Of a stretch of DNA of 64,000 nucleotides, positions 43,595 to 51,682 are shown in pieces. Positions within the stretch are counted from its first letter, which is position 1. Each line of letters opens with the position of its first letter. The stretch lies in the NCBI RefSeq assembly GCF_009659535.1, contig NZ_VJZZ01000005.1, forward strand, positions 310,001 through 374,000, written 5' to 3'. Made by a program: the position numbers and the translations under genes. The DNA is from Aggregicoccus sp. 17bor-14 (GTDB lineage Bacteria; Myxococcota; Myxococcia; Myxococcales; Myxococcaceae). The notes beneath the pieces are model-generated. The model saw nothing but the letters and a program-made list of their open reading frames with translations, was not told the DNA's origin and did no database searches.

Positions 43595-43921
43595 CTACTT
43601 GCCGTGACTCACGCGGAGTATGCGCGCATCGGACTTCGCAATCTCCGCGAGCGCAACTCCTCCGCGACTCACCCCCTTGGGAAGGCTGCCCACGACGGTC
43701 CACACCCCGCCCTTGAGCATCGCAGTCAGGGGCCTCTGCCGCTCGATGTTCTCAGCGCCGTAGATGGGCAGCCACACCGCCTCTGCAATCCGCATGGCCG
43801 TCTGGGCATCGGGGACGAAGCCCTCCGGAGGCACGTAGTTGTGCGGCGCTGCGTGGACGCTGGAAGCCACGACCAGCGCAGCACTGACGGCAACGAGCGC
43901 ACTCCATCTCCGCTGGGGCAT
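43595..43921 (-). CDS. NTF2-fold immunity-type protein
   Basis: A 108-residue protein with a signal peptide (MPQRRWSALVAVSAALVVAS, cleavage near VHAAP). The mature region matches the NTF2-fold immunity family pattern: YVPPEGFVPDAQTAMRIAEA, VWLPIYGAENIERQRP, GGVWTVVGSLP and a closing GGVALAEIAKSDARILRV. In the family, members neutralise polymorphic toxins. No toxin gene is visible nearby, so this is an orphan. AAGGAG lies 6 bases before the ATG at 43921. The export signal fits an immunity protein acting in the periplasm. Confidence 0.75.
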   Translation of the reverse strand: MPQRRWSALVAVSAALVVASSVHAAPHNYVPPEGFVPDAQTAMRIAEAVWLPIYGAENIERQRPLTAMLKGGVWTVVGSLPKGVSRGGVALAEIAKSDARILRVSHGK

Positions 43922-43992
43922 CGGCTTCTCCTTGCCGCGCACGACACCCCAACCGGGCTGTGCATTCCAGCCCTTCGGCTTTCGGACACGCC

Positions 43993-44256
43993 CTAAGCGG
44001 ACGCGGCCTCGGGGTCGCCTTGCTCGGCCTGCGCCGCGCGGATGGCCTGCAGGAGCCGCTCGTCGGGGAGCTTCTCCCAGCCCTCCTTCAGCTCCACGCG
44101 CACCGAGCGCGCGCCGCCGCTGGGCGTGCACACCACCTGCAGCCGGCCCTCTTCCGTGCGCGCGGCCTCCTTCGCGGCCTTCTTGTCGGAGAGCCCCGCG
44201 AAGGCCTGCACGCACTTCCACGTCACCCCGTCCGCGTCCTGCACCTCTCGCTCCAT
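43993..44256 (-). CDS. Small conserved hypothetical protein
   Basis: An 87-residue acidic soluble protein: MEREVQDADGVTWKCVQAFA, a Lys/Ala helix, the strand-rich RLQVVCTPSGGARSVRVELK, and a final helix. The even mixture of charged residues and the regular secondary structure suggest a real gene, but no family is recognised. It is on the minus strand, 32 bp from the end of the larger lipoprotein gene. Confidence 0.6.
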   Translation of the reverse strand: MEREVQDADGVTWKCVQAFAGLSDKKAAKEAARTEEGRLQVVCTPSGGARSVRVELKEGWEKLPDERLLQAIRAAQAEQGDPEAASA

Positions 44257-44288
44257 CTCCGGAAGCTAGGGACGCGGGGGCGGCGCGG

Positions 44289-46025
44289 CTACTGCGTGGG
44301 CCCCTTGGGCAGCTCCGCTTGACTCAGGAGGCTCGCGCGCGGCAGCAGCGCGGGAATGGACGGCGTGATCTTCCCCACGTGCAGCACGCCGTGGAAGCCC
44401 GCGTGGGAGAGCTTCTTGAAGAGCTCCACCGAGGGGGCGCGGCCCGGCGGCGAGTAGCTCTCTTCGCTGGGGCTGGTGGCGTACACGCGGCACTCCGGCT
44501 CGTTGCGGCGGTTCACGCCGCAGGCCCAGCGCGAGCCGCGCGCGAACGCGGTGTCCAGGCTGTAGTGCGCCACGCCCTTCTGCGCGAGGCGGTAGCCGAG
44601 CGGCTGGAAGGTGCGGCTCCACGGCGCGCCGTAGGTGGAGCGCACGTGGTAGTTGCCGCCCAGCACCAGCAGCGTGGCCTGCGGGCTCGCGCGCCGGTGC
44701 GCGAGCAGCACCGAGGCCATCGCCTCCTCGCGCGCGTTGCCCTTCGTGTCCGAGGCGTCGTAGGCGATGGGCCGGATGTCCAGCCCGGCGGCGCGCCAGC
44801 GGCGCACGCGCTCGAGCAGCACCACCAGCGCGCGGCTGCTGCGCCCGTCGCGCGGCACCTGGCGCCAGAAGCTGCCGGTGAGCAGCTGCTCCACGTCCTC
44901 GTTCGTGCCGGCGCTCTGCACGTAGGTGTCCAGCGCGCGCTGCTCCTCGTGCGGCAGCGAGAGCCCGAGCAGCACGTGCCGCCCCACCTGCGCGAGCTCG
45001 CAGGCCATGTTGCCCACCGCCGCGGGCGTCTCGCGCGTGCCCAGCTGCTCGCCCACCAGCACCGTGGCGCCGGGGGTCGAGAGCGGGCCCAGCCCTCCGA
45101 TGGGCTGGCCGCAGGGCCCCTCGCCCGCGCTGAAGGGCGTGCCGCCGTCCTCGAGCTCCCAGTCGCGCGTCATGGGCACGGCGCCCGGGTGCGCGTGGGA
45201 CTGGGGCACGTCGTAGGCGCCGCCGGTGAACTCGAGCGAGGCGAACTGCTCGAGCCGCTCCACCACTTCCTTCTCCACGTCGCGGTCGCGCACGCCGCGC
45301 TCGTTCGCCCCGCGCAGCTCGTCCTGCGAGCTCATGTCGTACTGGCCCGCGAAGCGCTCGTCCGCCATCAGCTCGCGGGTGGGGCCGCCCACGTAGTTGG
45401 TGCCGCTGCCGCCGCCCACGTTCGCCACGCCGCGCCGCTCGCGCTTCACCACGCCGTCGTCGTAGGGCTCCTTGTCCTGCAGGTGGCGCTGGTTCGTCTC
45501 CAGGCCGGTGGCCACGTAGCGGCGCCAGCCACCGCTGGCCGCCTCGGGGATCTTCCCCTCCTCGGAGTCGTGGTCGTTGTGCTCGCTGTTGGCGAGCTGC
45601 GCCGTGTAGAGCAGGTCGCTGGGCAGCTGCCCCGGCGTGAAGTGCTCCTGGCGGTCGATGCGGAAGATGCGCACCACGCTGTGGTAGGGCCCGAGCGCGA
45701 TGCCCTGCACGTAGTAGCGGCGCAGGTACATGGTGTTGGTGTAGCCGCCCATGCCGCGCCCCTCGAGGCGCCAGCGCGTGAGCAGCTGGGTGCCGTCCTT
45801 GAAGGGCTCCGAGTCGAAGTCGTGGTTCGCCAGCACCGCGCGCACCGCGTAGAGCGCCTCGGGCAGCGGATAGAGGAAGACGTGCTCGGTGTGCGGCTGC
45901 GACTCGGCGCCCGCGTACAGGGGCTCGGGCGTGGTGGCGCAGCCCGCGGGGAGCAGCAGCAGCGCGCCGGCGAGCGAGCCAGCGCCCAGCCAGGTGCGCA
46001 GGTGCCGCGGTGGCGTACGAGTCAT
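44289..46025 (-). CDS. Lipoprotein with EreA/ChaN-like C-terminal domain
   Basis: A 578-residue lipoprotein (signal MTRTPPRHLRTWLGAGSLAG, lipobox LPAGC, Cys29). The N-terminal 270 residues have no recognised family and include an SEHNDHDSEEGK segment. The C-terminal half follows the erythromycin-esterase/ChaN-like pattern: VGEQLGTRETP (GExHGTxExP), GLSLPHEEQRALDTYVQSAG, W...DGRSSRALV, and LLVLGGNYHVRSTYG. The family's catalytic His in GExHGT reads Leu here (EQLGT), so activity is doubtful. It is downstream of the OYE gene and not clearly in an operon. Confidence 0.72.
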   Translation of the reverse strand: MTRTPPRHLRTWLGAGSLAGALLLLPAGCATTPEPLYAGAESQPHTEHVFLYPLPEALYAVRAVLANHDFDSEPFKDGTQLLTRWRLEGRGMGGYTNTMYLRRYYVQGIALGPYHSVVRIFRIDRQEHFTPGQLPSDLLYTAQLANSEHNDHDSEEGKIPEAASGGWRRYVATGLETNQRHLQDKEPYDDGVVKRERRGVANVGGGSGTNYVGGPTRELMADERFAGQYDMSSQDELRGANERGVRDRDVEKEVVERLEQFASLEFTGGAYDVPQSHAHPGAVPMTRDWELEDGGTPFSAGEGPCGQPIGGLGPLSTPGATVLVGEQLGTRETPAAVGNMACELAQVGRHVLLGLSLPHEEQRALDTYVQSAGTNEDVEQLLTGSFWRQVPRDGRSSRALVVLLERVRRWRAAGLDIRPIAYDASDTKGNAREEAMASVLLAHRRASPQATLLVLGGNYHVRSTYGAPWSRTFQPLGYRLAQKGVAHYSLDTAFARGSRWACGVNRRNEPECRVYATSPSEESYSPPGRAPSVELFKKLSHAGFHGVLHVGKITPSIPALLPRASLLSQAELPKGPTQ

Positions 46026-46159
46026 GGGCCCAACCCCCTGCTGCGCAAGGCGCGTGCAGCGACGCTGTGGGTTCAGGGGCAGCCCCCGGTGGGAGGGCCC
46101 CCCAGGGGTTCAACGCCCGACCTCCCTCAGAATATCGCCATCCGTCCGCGCCGCGCCTC

Positions 46160-47245
46160 CTAGTCCCGCGGCCAGGCCCTTTCGTACTGAACTGGAGGGC
46201 GGGGCGGGGCGCCGCGCTCGCGCAGGGCGCGCGCCGCGTGCTGGGGCCAGTAGGCGTCTCGCAGCAGCGCGCGGGCGAGGAACACCGCGTCCGCATCCCC
46301 CATGGCGAGCACCTGCTCCACCTGCGCCGGCTCGGTCAGCATGCCCACCGCCGCGGTGGGGATGTCCGCGCCCTGACGCACCGCGCGCGAGAAGGACACC
46401 TGGTATCCCGGACCCACGGGGATGCGCGCGTCGGGCACCAGGCCGCCCGTGGAGCAGTCCACCAGGTCCACCCCCAGGGCCTTCATCCGCCGCGCCAGCT
46501 CCACCGACTCCTCCAGCGTCCAGCCCCCTTCCGCCCAGTCGGTCGCCGAGATGCGCACGAGCAGCGGCAGGCGCTCGGGCCAGGCCTCACGCACCGCGGC
46601 AATCACCTCGAGCGGGAAGCGCACCCGGTTGTCGAAGCCCCCGCCGTAGCTGTCCTGGCGGGTGTTGGACAGGGGCGAGAGGAAGGTGTGCAGCAGGTAG
46701 CCGTGCGCCGCGTGCAGCTCCACCACCTCGAAGCCGGCGGCGAGCGCCCGGCGGGTCGCCGCGACGAAGTCCTCGCGCACCCGGCGCAGGCCCGCCGCGT
46801 CCAGGGCGCGCGGCGCGGGCAGGCCGCCGAAGGCGATGGCCGAGGGGGCCACGGTGTCCGCCCAGCCCCCCTGCTCGGGGGGGACGTAGCCGTGCCCCTC
46901 CCACGGCGCCTGGGTGCTCGCCTTGCGGCCGGCGTGCGCGAGCTGCACGCCGGGCACCGCCCCCTGCTCGCGCATGAAGGCGGCGATGCGGCTCCAGGCC
47001 GCCTGCTGGGCGTCGTTCCACAGGCCGGTGTCCGCGGGGCTGATGCGCCCCTCGGGGGAGACGGCGGTGGCCTCGGCGAGGATCAGCCCCGCGCCGCCCA
47101 CCGCGCGCGAGCCCAGGTGCACGAGGTGCCAGTCCTGCGGCACGCCCTCCTTCGCGCTGTACTGGCACATGGGGGACACCCAGGCGCGGTTGCGGGCGGT
47201 GACGCTGCGCAGCGTGAGGGGGCGGAAGAGGTGGTTCTGGCTCAA
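46160..47245 (-). CDS. Old yellow enzyme (YqjM-like)
   Basis: A 361-residue FMN-dependent ene-reductase. The N-terminal Cys in SPMCQYSA (Cys27) is the YqjM-type redox-sensing cysteine, HAGRKAS binds FMN, and the catalytic HAAHGYLLHTFLSPLSNTRQ with YGG identifies the family. C-terminal VFLARALLRDAYWPQHAARA carries the flavin phosphate site. It reduces activated C=C bonds with NADPH; the natural substrate is unknown. The ATG is at 47245 on the minus strand. Confidence 0.95.
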   Translation of the reverse strand: MSQNHLFRPLTLRSVTARNRAWVSPMCQYSAKEGVPQDWHLVHLGSRAVGGAGLILAEATAVSPEGRISPADTGLWNDAQQAAWSRIAAFMREQGAVPGVQLAHAGRKASTQAPWEGHGYVPPEQGGWADTVAPSAIAFGGLPAPRALDAAGLRRVREDFVAATRRALAAGFEVVELHAAHGYLLHTFLSPLSNTRQDSYGGGFDNRVRFPLEVIAAVREAWPERLPLLVRISATDWAEGGWTLEESVELARRMKALGVDLVDCSTGGLVPDARIPVGPGYQVSFSRAVRQGADIPTAAVGMLTEPAQVEQVLAMGDADAVFLARALLRDAYWPQHAARALRERGAPPRPPVQYERAWPRD

Positions 47246-47434
47246 GGGGGCCTCGGGGAGTGGAGGGAAGCGCGGGCGGCCCGGCAGCCGTGCGGGCGGC
47301 CGGGCTGCGCGGCGGCGGAGCCTACGATGCGGCCGTGCTCCTCAGGGTGCGCACGGGAGGCCCCCGCCTGCCCGGGCCCTGCGCGCGGGAGCCCCTGCAG
47401 CGGGCGGGCAGGCGACCCGGCCCGCCGCGGCGCC

Positions 47435-47710
47435 TCAGGCCCCGCGGCGCGGGCGCTTCTCGAAGCGCATCCGCTTGAGCGCCTCGAAGCGCGCGCGGTC
47501 CTTCGGCGGGGTGCTCGCCACCATCCCGTCCAGCAGCCGCTTCGAGCTCTGGAAGACCTCCTCCACCGCCGCCTCGAAGGCGGCCGCGTTCTTCTGCGAG
47601 GGCGCGCGGGTGCCGGCAATCTTGCGCACGAACTGCAGCGCCGCGGCGCGCACGTCCTCGTCCGTCGCGGGCGGGGCGAAGTTGAAGAGCGGCTTGATGC
47701 TGCGGCACAT
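47435..47710 (-). CDS. DUF2277 protein
   Basis: A 91-residue protein of the DUF2277 family, recognised by MCRSIKPLFNFAPPATDEDV and the helix AALQFVRKIAG. The C-terminal half contains FEAAVEEVFQSSKRLLDGM and a basic end. The role is unknown. It lies between the 2OG oxygenase (42 bp upstream) and the OYE gene on the same strand. Confidence 0.9.
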   Translation of the reverse strand: MCRSIKPLFNFAPPATDEDVRAAALQFVRKIAGTRAPSQKNAAAFEAAVEEVFQSSKRLLDGMVASTPPKDRARFEALKRMRFEKRPRRGA

Positions 47711-47751
47711 GGCGGGCTCCCGCGCAGTCGTTCTCTGGGCTCGCGCGAGCG

Positions 47752-48855
47752 CTAGCGCTGGGCGCGCTGCGTGTCGAGCCGGTCGTAGTGGCGGTAGCCC
47801 AGCTGGTCCAGCGCGCTCGCGGGCGCGAGCCCGATGTCCACCAGCGTCTTGATGTCGTAGGTGCCCGCGAGCACCGGCGGCGCGTAGGCCTGCGCGGCCT
47901 CGGGCGTGCGCAGGTGCGCGAGCGGGAAGAGCACCGTGCGGGTGTGCACGTGCATGAAGTGCGCGGCGGACTGGCGGCTCCAACCGGGCACCCCCGGCGC
48001 GGTGATGACGTGCGGGGTGGCGAGGAAGGTGCCGCCGGTGAGGATCTCCAGCTGCTGGCCCACCTGCGCCACGATGCAGCCCGCAGGCGGCGTGCCGCGC
48101 ACCAGCTGCCCCGCGGGGTGCTCGGGCGTGGCGCGCGTGCGCAGGTACAGCCCGCTCTGGTCGTCCGGGCGGCCCGCGGCGCGGCCCTCGGGATTGAGGA
48201 AGCGACCGCCGGGCAGCAGCGTGAGGAGGTTGAAGTCGGTGTGCTCCTCGCCCCACACGATGCCGGTGTTCACCTGCTCGGCCTTGAGCGGCAGGTAGTG
48301 CAGCGTGCGCGTGACGTGCGGGCCCTTCTCGCACAGCTCGGCGAAGGTGCCCTCCGGCAGCGCGAGCGCGAGCGCCGCGCCGCGCAGGAGCGCGAGCCCC
48401 GCCGCGTGCAGGGAGAGCCCTAGGCCCACCAGCCCCTCCCCGAAGAAGGCGGGCGCGCGCTCGGGCCACACGTTCTCGGGGTAGAGCTGCGGGAACTCCA
48501 GCGCGGCCTCCGGGTCCACCGGGTGCGGCGCCGCGAAGTAGCACTCCTTGAAGTCCGGCTGCCCGTTGCCCGCCACCGCGACCTCGGTGTTGGGCGGCGT
48601 CCAGCCGCGCTGGTACCAGATGTCGCTGCGGCCGTAGGGGCGCTTGGCCGCGTCCGGCTGCGCGATGAACTGGCCGAACGCGTCGTAGAGGCGCTCGAGC
48701 GCGGCCGCGTCCACGCCGTGGTTCTTCACGTACACGAGGCCGTAGCGGCCGAAGGCCTCGCGCAGCGCGGCGGCGCCCCGCTGCAGGCGCGCGGGATCAG
48801 TGGAGGCGAGGTCCGTCAGGTCGACGGTGGGGATGTTCGGGGAGGCGTCGGACAT
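47752..48855 (-). CDS. 2OG-Fe(II) oxygenase (isopenicillin N synthase-like)
   Basis: A 367-residue non-haem iron oxygenase of the isopenicillin N synthase/DIOX_N family. The DIOX_N region begins IPTVDLTDLA and contains GLVYVKNHGVD; the 2-His-1-Asp iron site appears as HTD (in GEEHTDFNLLTLLPGG) and the distal His in ATPHVITAPG, followed by a basic residue that may anchor 2-oxoglutarate. The substrate cannot be inferred. It is immediately upstream of the DUF2277 gene. Confidence 0.9.
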   Translation of the reverse strand: MSDASPNIPTVDLTDLASTDPARLQRGAAALREAFGRYGLVYVKNHGVDAAALERLYDAFGQFIAQPDAAKRPYGRSDIWYQRGWTPPNTEVAVAGNGQPDFKECYFAAPHPVDPEAALEFPQLYPENVWPERAPAFFGEGLVGLGLSLHAAGLALLRGAALALALPEGTFAELCEKGPHVTRTLHYLPLKAEQVNTGIVWGEEHTDFNLLTLLPGGRFLNPEGRAAGRPDDQSGLYLRTRATPEHPAGQLVRGTPPAGCIVAQVGQQLEILTGGTFLATPHVITAPGVPGWSRQSAAHFMHVHTRTVLFPLAHLRTPEAAQAYAPPVLAGTYDIKTLVDIGLAPASALDQLGYRHYDRLDTQRAQR

Positions 48856-48951
48856 GGCGGGGCGCAGGTTTACCCTGCCCGGCGCCCGCTGGGGAGGGAG
48901 GGGGGGCGGAGGCCTGGGGTGTCGGCGGGTGTGGGCAGCGGAGGCGGAGGA

Positions 48952-50052
48952 CTAGCTGGCGACGGGCTGGGCGGCGCCCGTGGGCGCGGGGCTCTCCACC
49001 GCCTCGGTGCGCGCGAGCTCCTCGGGGTGCAGCCGGAACCAGCGGGCGATGAGCAGCACCTCCTGCACCTCGTGCGCGCGCAGGCCCAGCGCGTGCGTCT
49101 CCGGCTGGGCGAAGAGCAGGCGCGCCTGGTCCGCGAGCGCGCGGCGGTCGCGGGGGCTGCGCGGGGCGGGCAGCTCCGCGCGCACGCTGCCGCGGCGGAT
49201 GACGTAGACGAAGTCGTCCTCGCCCGTGCCCGAGCAGCCCGGCACCGTGTAGAGGAAGGAGAGCGACTCGATGGTGCGGCTCACCTCCTCCGCCTCCGCC
49301 TGCACCCACTCGAGGTGCTCGGCGCGGTCGCGCAGCTCCGCCGCGTACTCGAACTGCAGCCGGCTCGCGGCGGCGCGGATGCGCTCGCGCAGCTGCTCGA
49401 GCGGCCCCTGCACCTCGCCGAGGAAGAAGCGCCGCGCCAGGTCCACCCGCGTCCCGTACTCCGCGCGCGTGCAGCCGCCTGCGCACGGCGCGAGGCAGCG
49501 GTGCACCTGCCCGCGGATGCAGCGCGGGTCCTCGCGCCCGGCGAAGAGCGGCAGCTGGTCCGCGAGCCGCATCTTCACCTCCGCGCCGCAGTCGCGCAGC
49601 TCGAGCAGGTCCGAGAGCGCGCGCACCGCGTCCTCCGCCCCACTGCGCCCGCGGAAGGGCCCGAAGTAGTGCGCCCCGTCCGAGAGCACCTGGCGCACGA
49701 CGACGAGCCGCGGGACGGCCTCGCGCGTGAGCTTGATGAAGCAGTAGGAGCGGTCGCCCTTGTGCTCCACGTTGTACACGGGGCGCCAGCGCTTGATGTG
49801 GCGGAACTCCTGCAGCAGCGCCGCGAACTCGCTCGGCGCGTACTCCCACTTCAGCTCGTGCGCGTGGCCGATGATCTCCGCGGCCTTCTCCCCGCGCTCC
49901 GCGCGGAAGTACGAGAGCAGCCGCGTGCGCACGTGCACGCTCTTGCCCACGTAGAGCACCTCGCCGGAGGGACCCAGCATCCGGTAGGTGCCGGGGCGGT
50001 TCTTGGCGCTCGCGCGGACCTCGGCGCGCAGCTGTTCGATGCGGGGGTTCAT
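48952..50052 (-). CDS. UvrC-like GIY-YIG nuclease protein
   Basis: A 366-residue UvrC homologue without the C-terminal RNase H-like domain. The GIY-YIG core (PGTYRML, LYVGKS) with the family's downstream Arg and Glu precedes the cysteine-containing FHCRC-like region (CIRGQVHRCLAPCAGGCTRA) and a UvrB-interacting helical segment. Length and layout resemble Cho and other short UvrC paralogues, which incise 3' of some lesions. A role in nucleotide excision or a related DNA-repair process is inferred. It is not adjacent to uvrA or uvrB. Confidence 0.88.
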   Translation of the reverse strand: MNPRIEQLRAEVRASAKNRPGTYRMLGPSGEVLYVGKSVHVRTRLLSYFRAERGEKAAEIIGHAHELKWEYAPSEFAALLQEFRHIKRWRPVYNVEHKGDRSYCFIKLTREAVPRLVVVRQVLSDGAHYFGPFRGRSGAEDAVRALSDLLELRDCGAEVKMRLADQLPLFAGREDPRCIRGQVHRCLAPCAGGCTRAEYGTRVDLARRFFLGEVQGPLEQLRERIRAAASRLQFEYAAELRDRAEHLEWVQAEAEEVSRTIESLSFLYTVPGCSGTGEDDFVYVIRRGSVRAELPAPRSPRDRRALADQARLLFAQPETHALGLRAHEVQEVLLIARWFRLHPEELARTEAVESPAPTGAAQPVAS

Positions 50053-50214
50053 GGGACGGGTGCTGCGGACCGAACGCGCGTTCAGCCCTGCGGAGGGCCC
50101 CGAGTCTGCCCCACCTGGGCGCCCACTTCAGCGCCCCGCCCCGGGCCAGGCCGTGCAGCGCGGAGGCACACCGGGCCCCGGCTGCTCGCACGCCCCTACC
50201 GCGAGTGACGCGCG

Positions 50215-50451
50215 CTAGCGCGGGTTGGGCGGCTGCAGGGGCGCATCCAGGGCCTGCTCGCACTGGCACACCTCGCACTTGCGCTCGCGGTCGTAGCTGC
50301 ACCGCTTGCCCGCGACGCAGCGCAGGCTGCGGGCCTCGGGGCACAGGGACTGCTCGCGCTGGGCGCGGCGCTGGTCGGACTCGTGCGAGCAGCCGAGGGC
50401 CGCGAGCAGCGGCAACAGCAGGACGGCCGGGAGGGCAAGGCGCTTGGACAT
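50215..50451 (-). CDS. Small cysteine-containing lipoprotein
   Basis: A 78-residue lipoprotein: signal MSKRLALPAVLLLPLLAALG then Cys21 in the lipobox LAALGC. The mature part has six cysteines (CPEARSLRCVAGKRCSY, CEVCQC). It is divergent from the MFS transporter. The function is unknown; the cysteine spacing suggests disulphides or metal binding. Confidence 0.75.
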   Translation of the reverse strand: MSKRLALPAVLLLPLLAALGCSHESDQRRAQREQSLCPEARSLRCVAGKRCSYDRERKCEVCQCEQALDAPLQPPNPR

Positions 50452-50482
50452 GGGCGCGGAGCCTAGTATCCCCGCGCGCCTC

Positions 50483-51682
50483 ATGTCCGCGCCCTCCCCT
50501 GCCGCCGCGCCCCTGCGCCCCGGCCTCGTCTGGCTCATGGCCGCCGCGAGCGGCGCCACCGTCGCGAACCTCTATTACAACCAGCCGCTGCTCGGGGAGA
50601 TCGGCCGCAGCCTCGGCGCCTCCGACGCCAGCCTCGGCCTGCTGCCCACGCTCACCCAGGTGGGCTACGCGGTGGGCATGCTCTTCATCGTGCCGCTCGG
50701 CGACAGCCTCGAGCGCCGCCGCGTCGTCGTCACCATGACGCTGCTGGTGAGCCTCGCGCTGGTGGGCACCGCGCTCGCGCCCTCGATGCCGCTGATGGTG
50801 CTCGCGGGCTTCGCGGTGGGGCTCACCACCGTGGTGCCGCAGCTGCTGATCCCCTTCGCCGCGAGCCTCGCGCCGGCAGAGACGCGCGGGCGCGTGGTGG
50901 GCACGGTGATGAGCGGGCTGCTCATCGGCATCCTGCTCAGCCGCACCGCCTCGGGCTTCGTGGGCACGCACGCGGGCTGGCGCGCGATGTTCTGGATGGC
51001 CGCGGCGCTGATGCTCGCCACCGCGCTGCTGCTGCGCTTCACCCTTCCCGCGCAGCCCCCGGCCGAGCACCTGCCCTACCCCGCCCTCATGCGCTCGCTC
51101 GGGCAGCTCGCGCGCGAGGAGCCCGTGCTGCGGCGCTCGGCGCTCCTGGGCTCGCTCTCCTTCGGCGCCTTCAGCGTGTTCTGGTCCACGCTCGCGCTGC
51201 ACCTGCACGCACTGCCGGGCCACTACACCCCGCAGGTGGCGGGGCTCTTCGGCGTGGTGGGCGTGGCAGGCGCGGTCGCGGCGCCGCTGGTGGGGCGCTA
51301 CGCGGACGCGCGCGGCGGGGGCACGCGCGCGATCAACGCGGCGGCGCTCGGCGCGCTGCTGCTCTCCTTCGTCACCTTCGCGCTGCTCTCGCGCTCGCTG
51401 TGGGGCATCGCGCTGGGCGTGGTGCTGCTGGACCTGGGCGCGCAGGCGAACCACATCGCGAACCAGACGCGCGTGTACGCGCTGCGCCCCGAGGCGCGCA
51501 GCCGCCTCAACACCCTCTACATGGTCACCTACTTCGCCGGCGGCGCGCTGGGCTCCTGGGCGGGCACGGCGGCCTGGGGGCGCTGGGGCTGGTGGGGCGT
51601 GTGCGGCGCGGGCGCGCTCTTCTGCCTCGCGGCGCTCGCGCTGCTCGCCTCTCGCGGGCGCGAGCGGGCGCGCGCGGCCTAG
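50483..51682 (+). CDS. MFS transporter
   Basis: A 399-residue major-facilitator protein with 12 predicted transmembrane helices. The NLYYNQPLLGEIGRSLGASD motif and PLGDSLERRR (motif A-like) place it in the DHA1-type drug/metabolite efflux group, close to the YybF-like subfamily with NYYNQP. Substrate unknown. The start at 50483 is the first ATG that begins the conserved region. Its TAG shares four bases (CTAG) with the convergent stop of the SGNH hydrolase gene. Confidence 0.9.
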   Translation: MSAPSPAAAPLRPGLVWLMAAASGATVANLYYNQPLLGEIGRSLGASDASLGLLPTLTQVGYAVGMLFIVPLGDSLERRRVVVTMTLLVSLALVGTALAPSMPLMVLAGFAVGLTTVVPQLLIPFAASLAPAETRGRVVGTVMSGLLIGILLSRTASGFVGTHAGWRAMFWMAAALMLATALLLRFTLPAQPPAEHLPYPALMRSLGQLAREEPVLRRSALLGSLSFGAFSVFWSTLALHLHALPGHYTPQVAGLFGVVGVAGAVAAPLVGRYADARGGGTRAINAAALGALLLSFVTFALLSRSLWGIALGVVLLDLGAQANHIANQTRVYALRPEARSRLNTLYMVTYFAGGALGSWAGTAAWGRWGWWGVCGAGALFCLAALALLASRGRERARAA

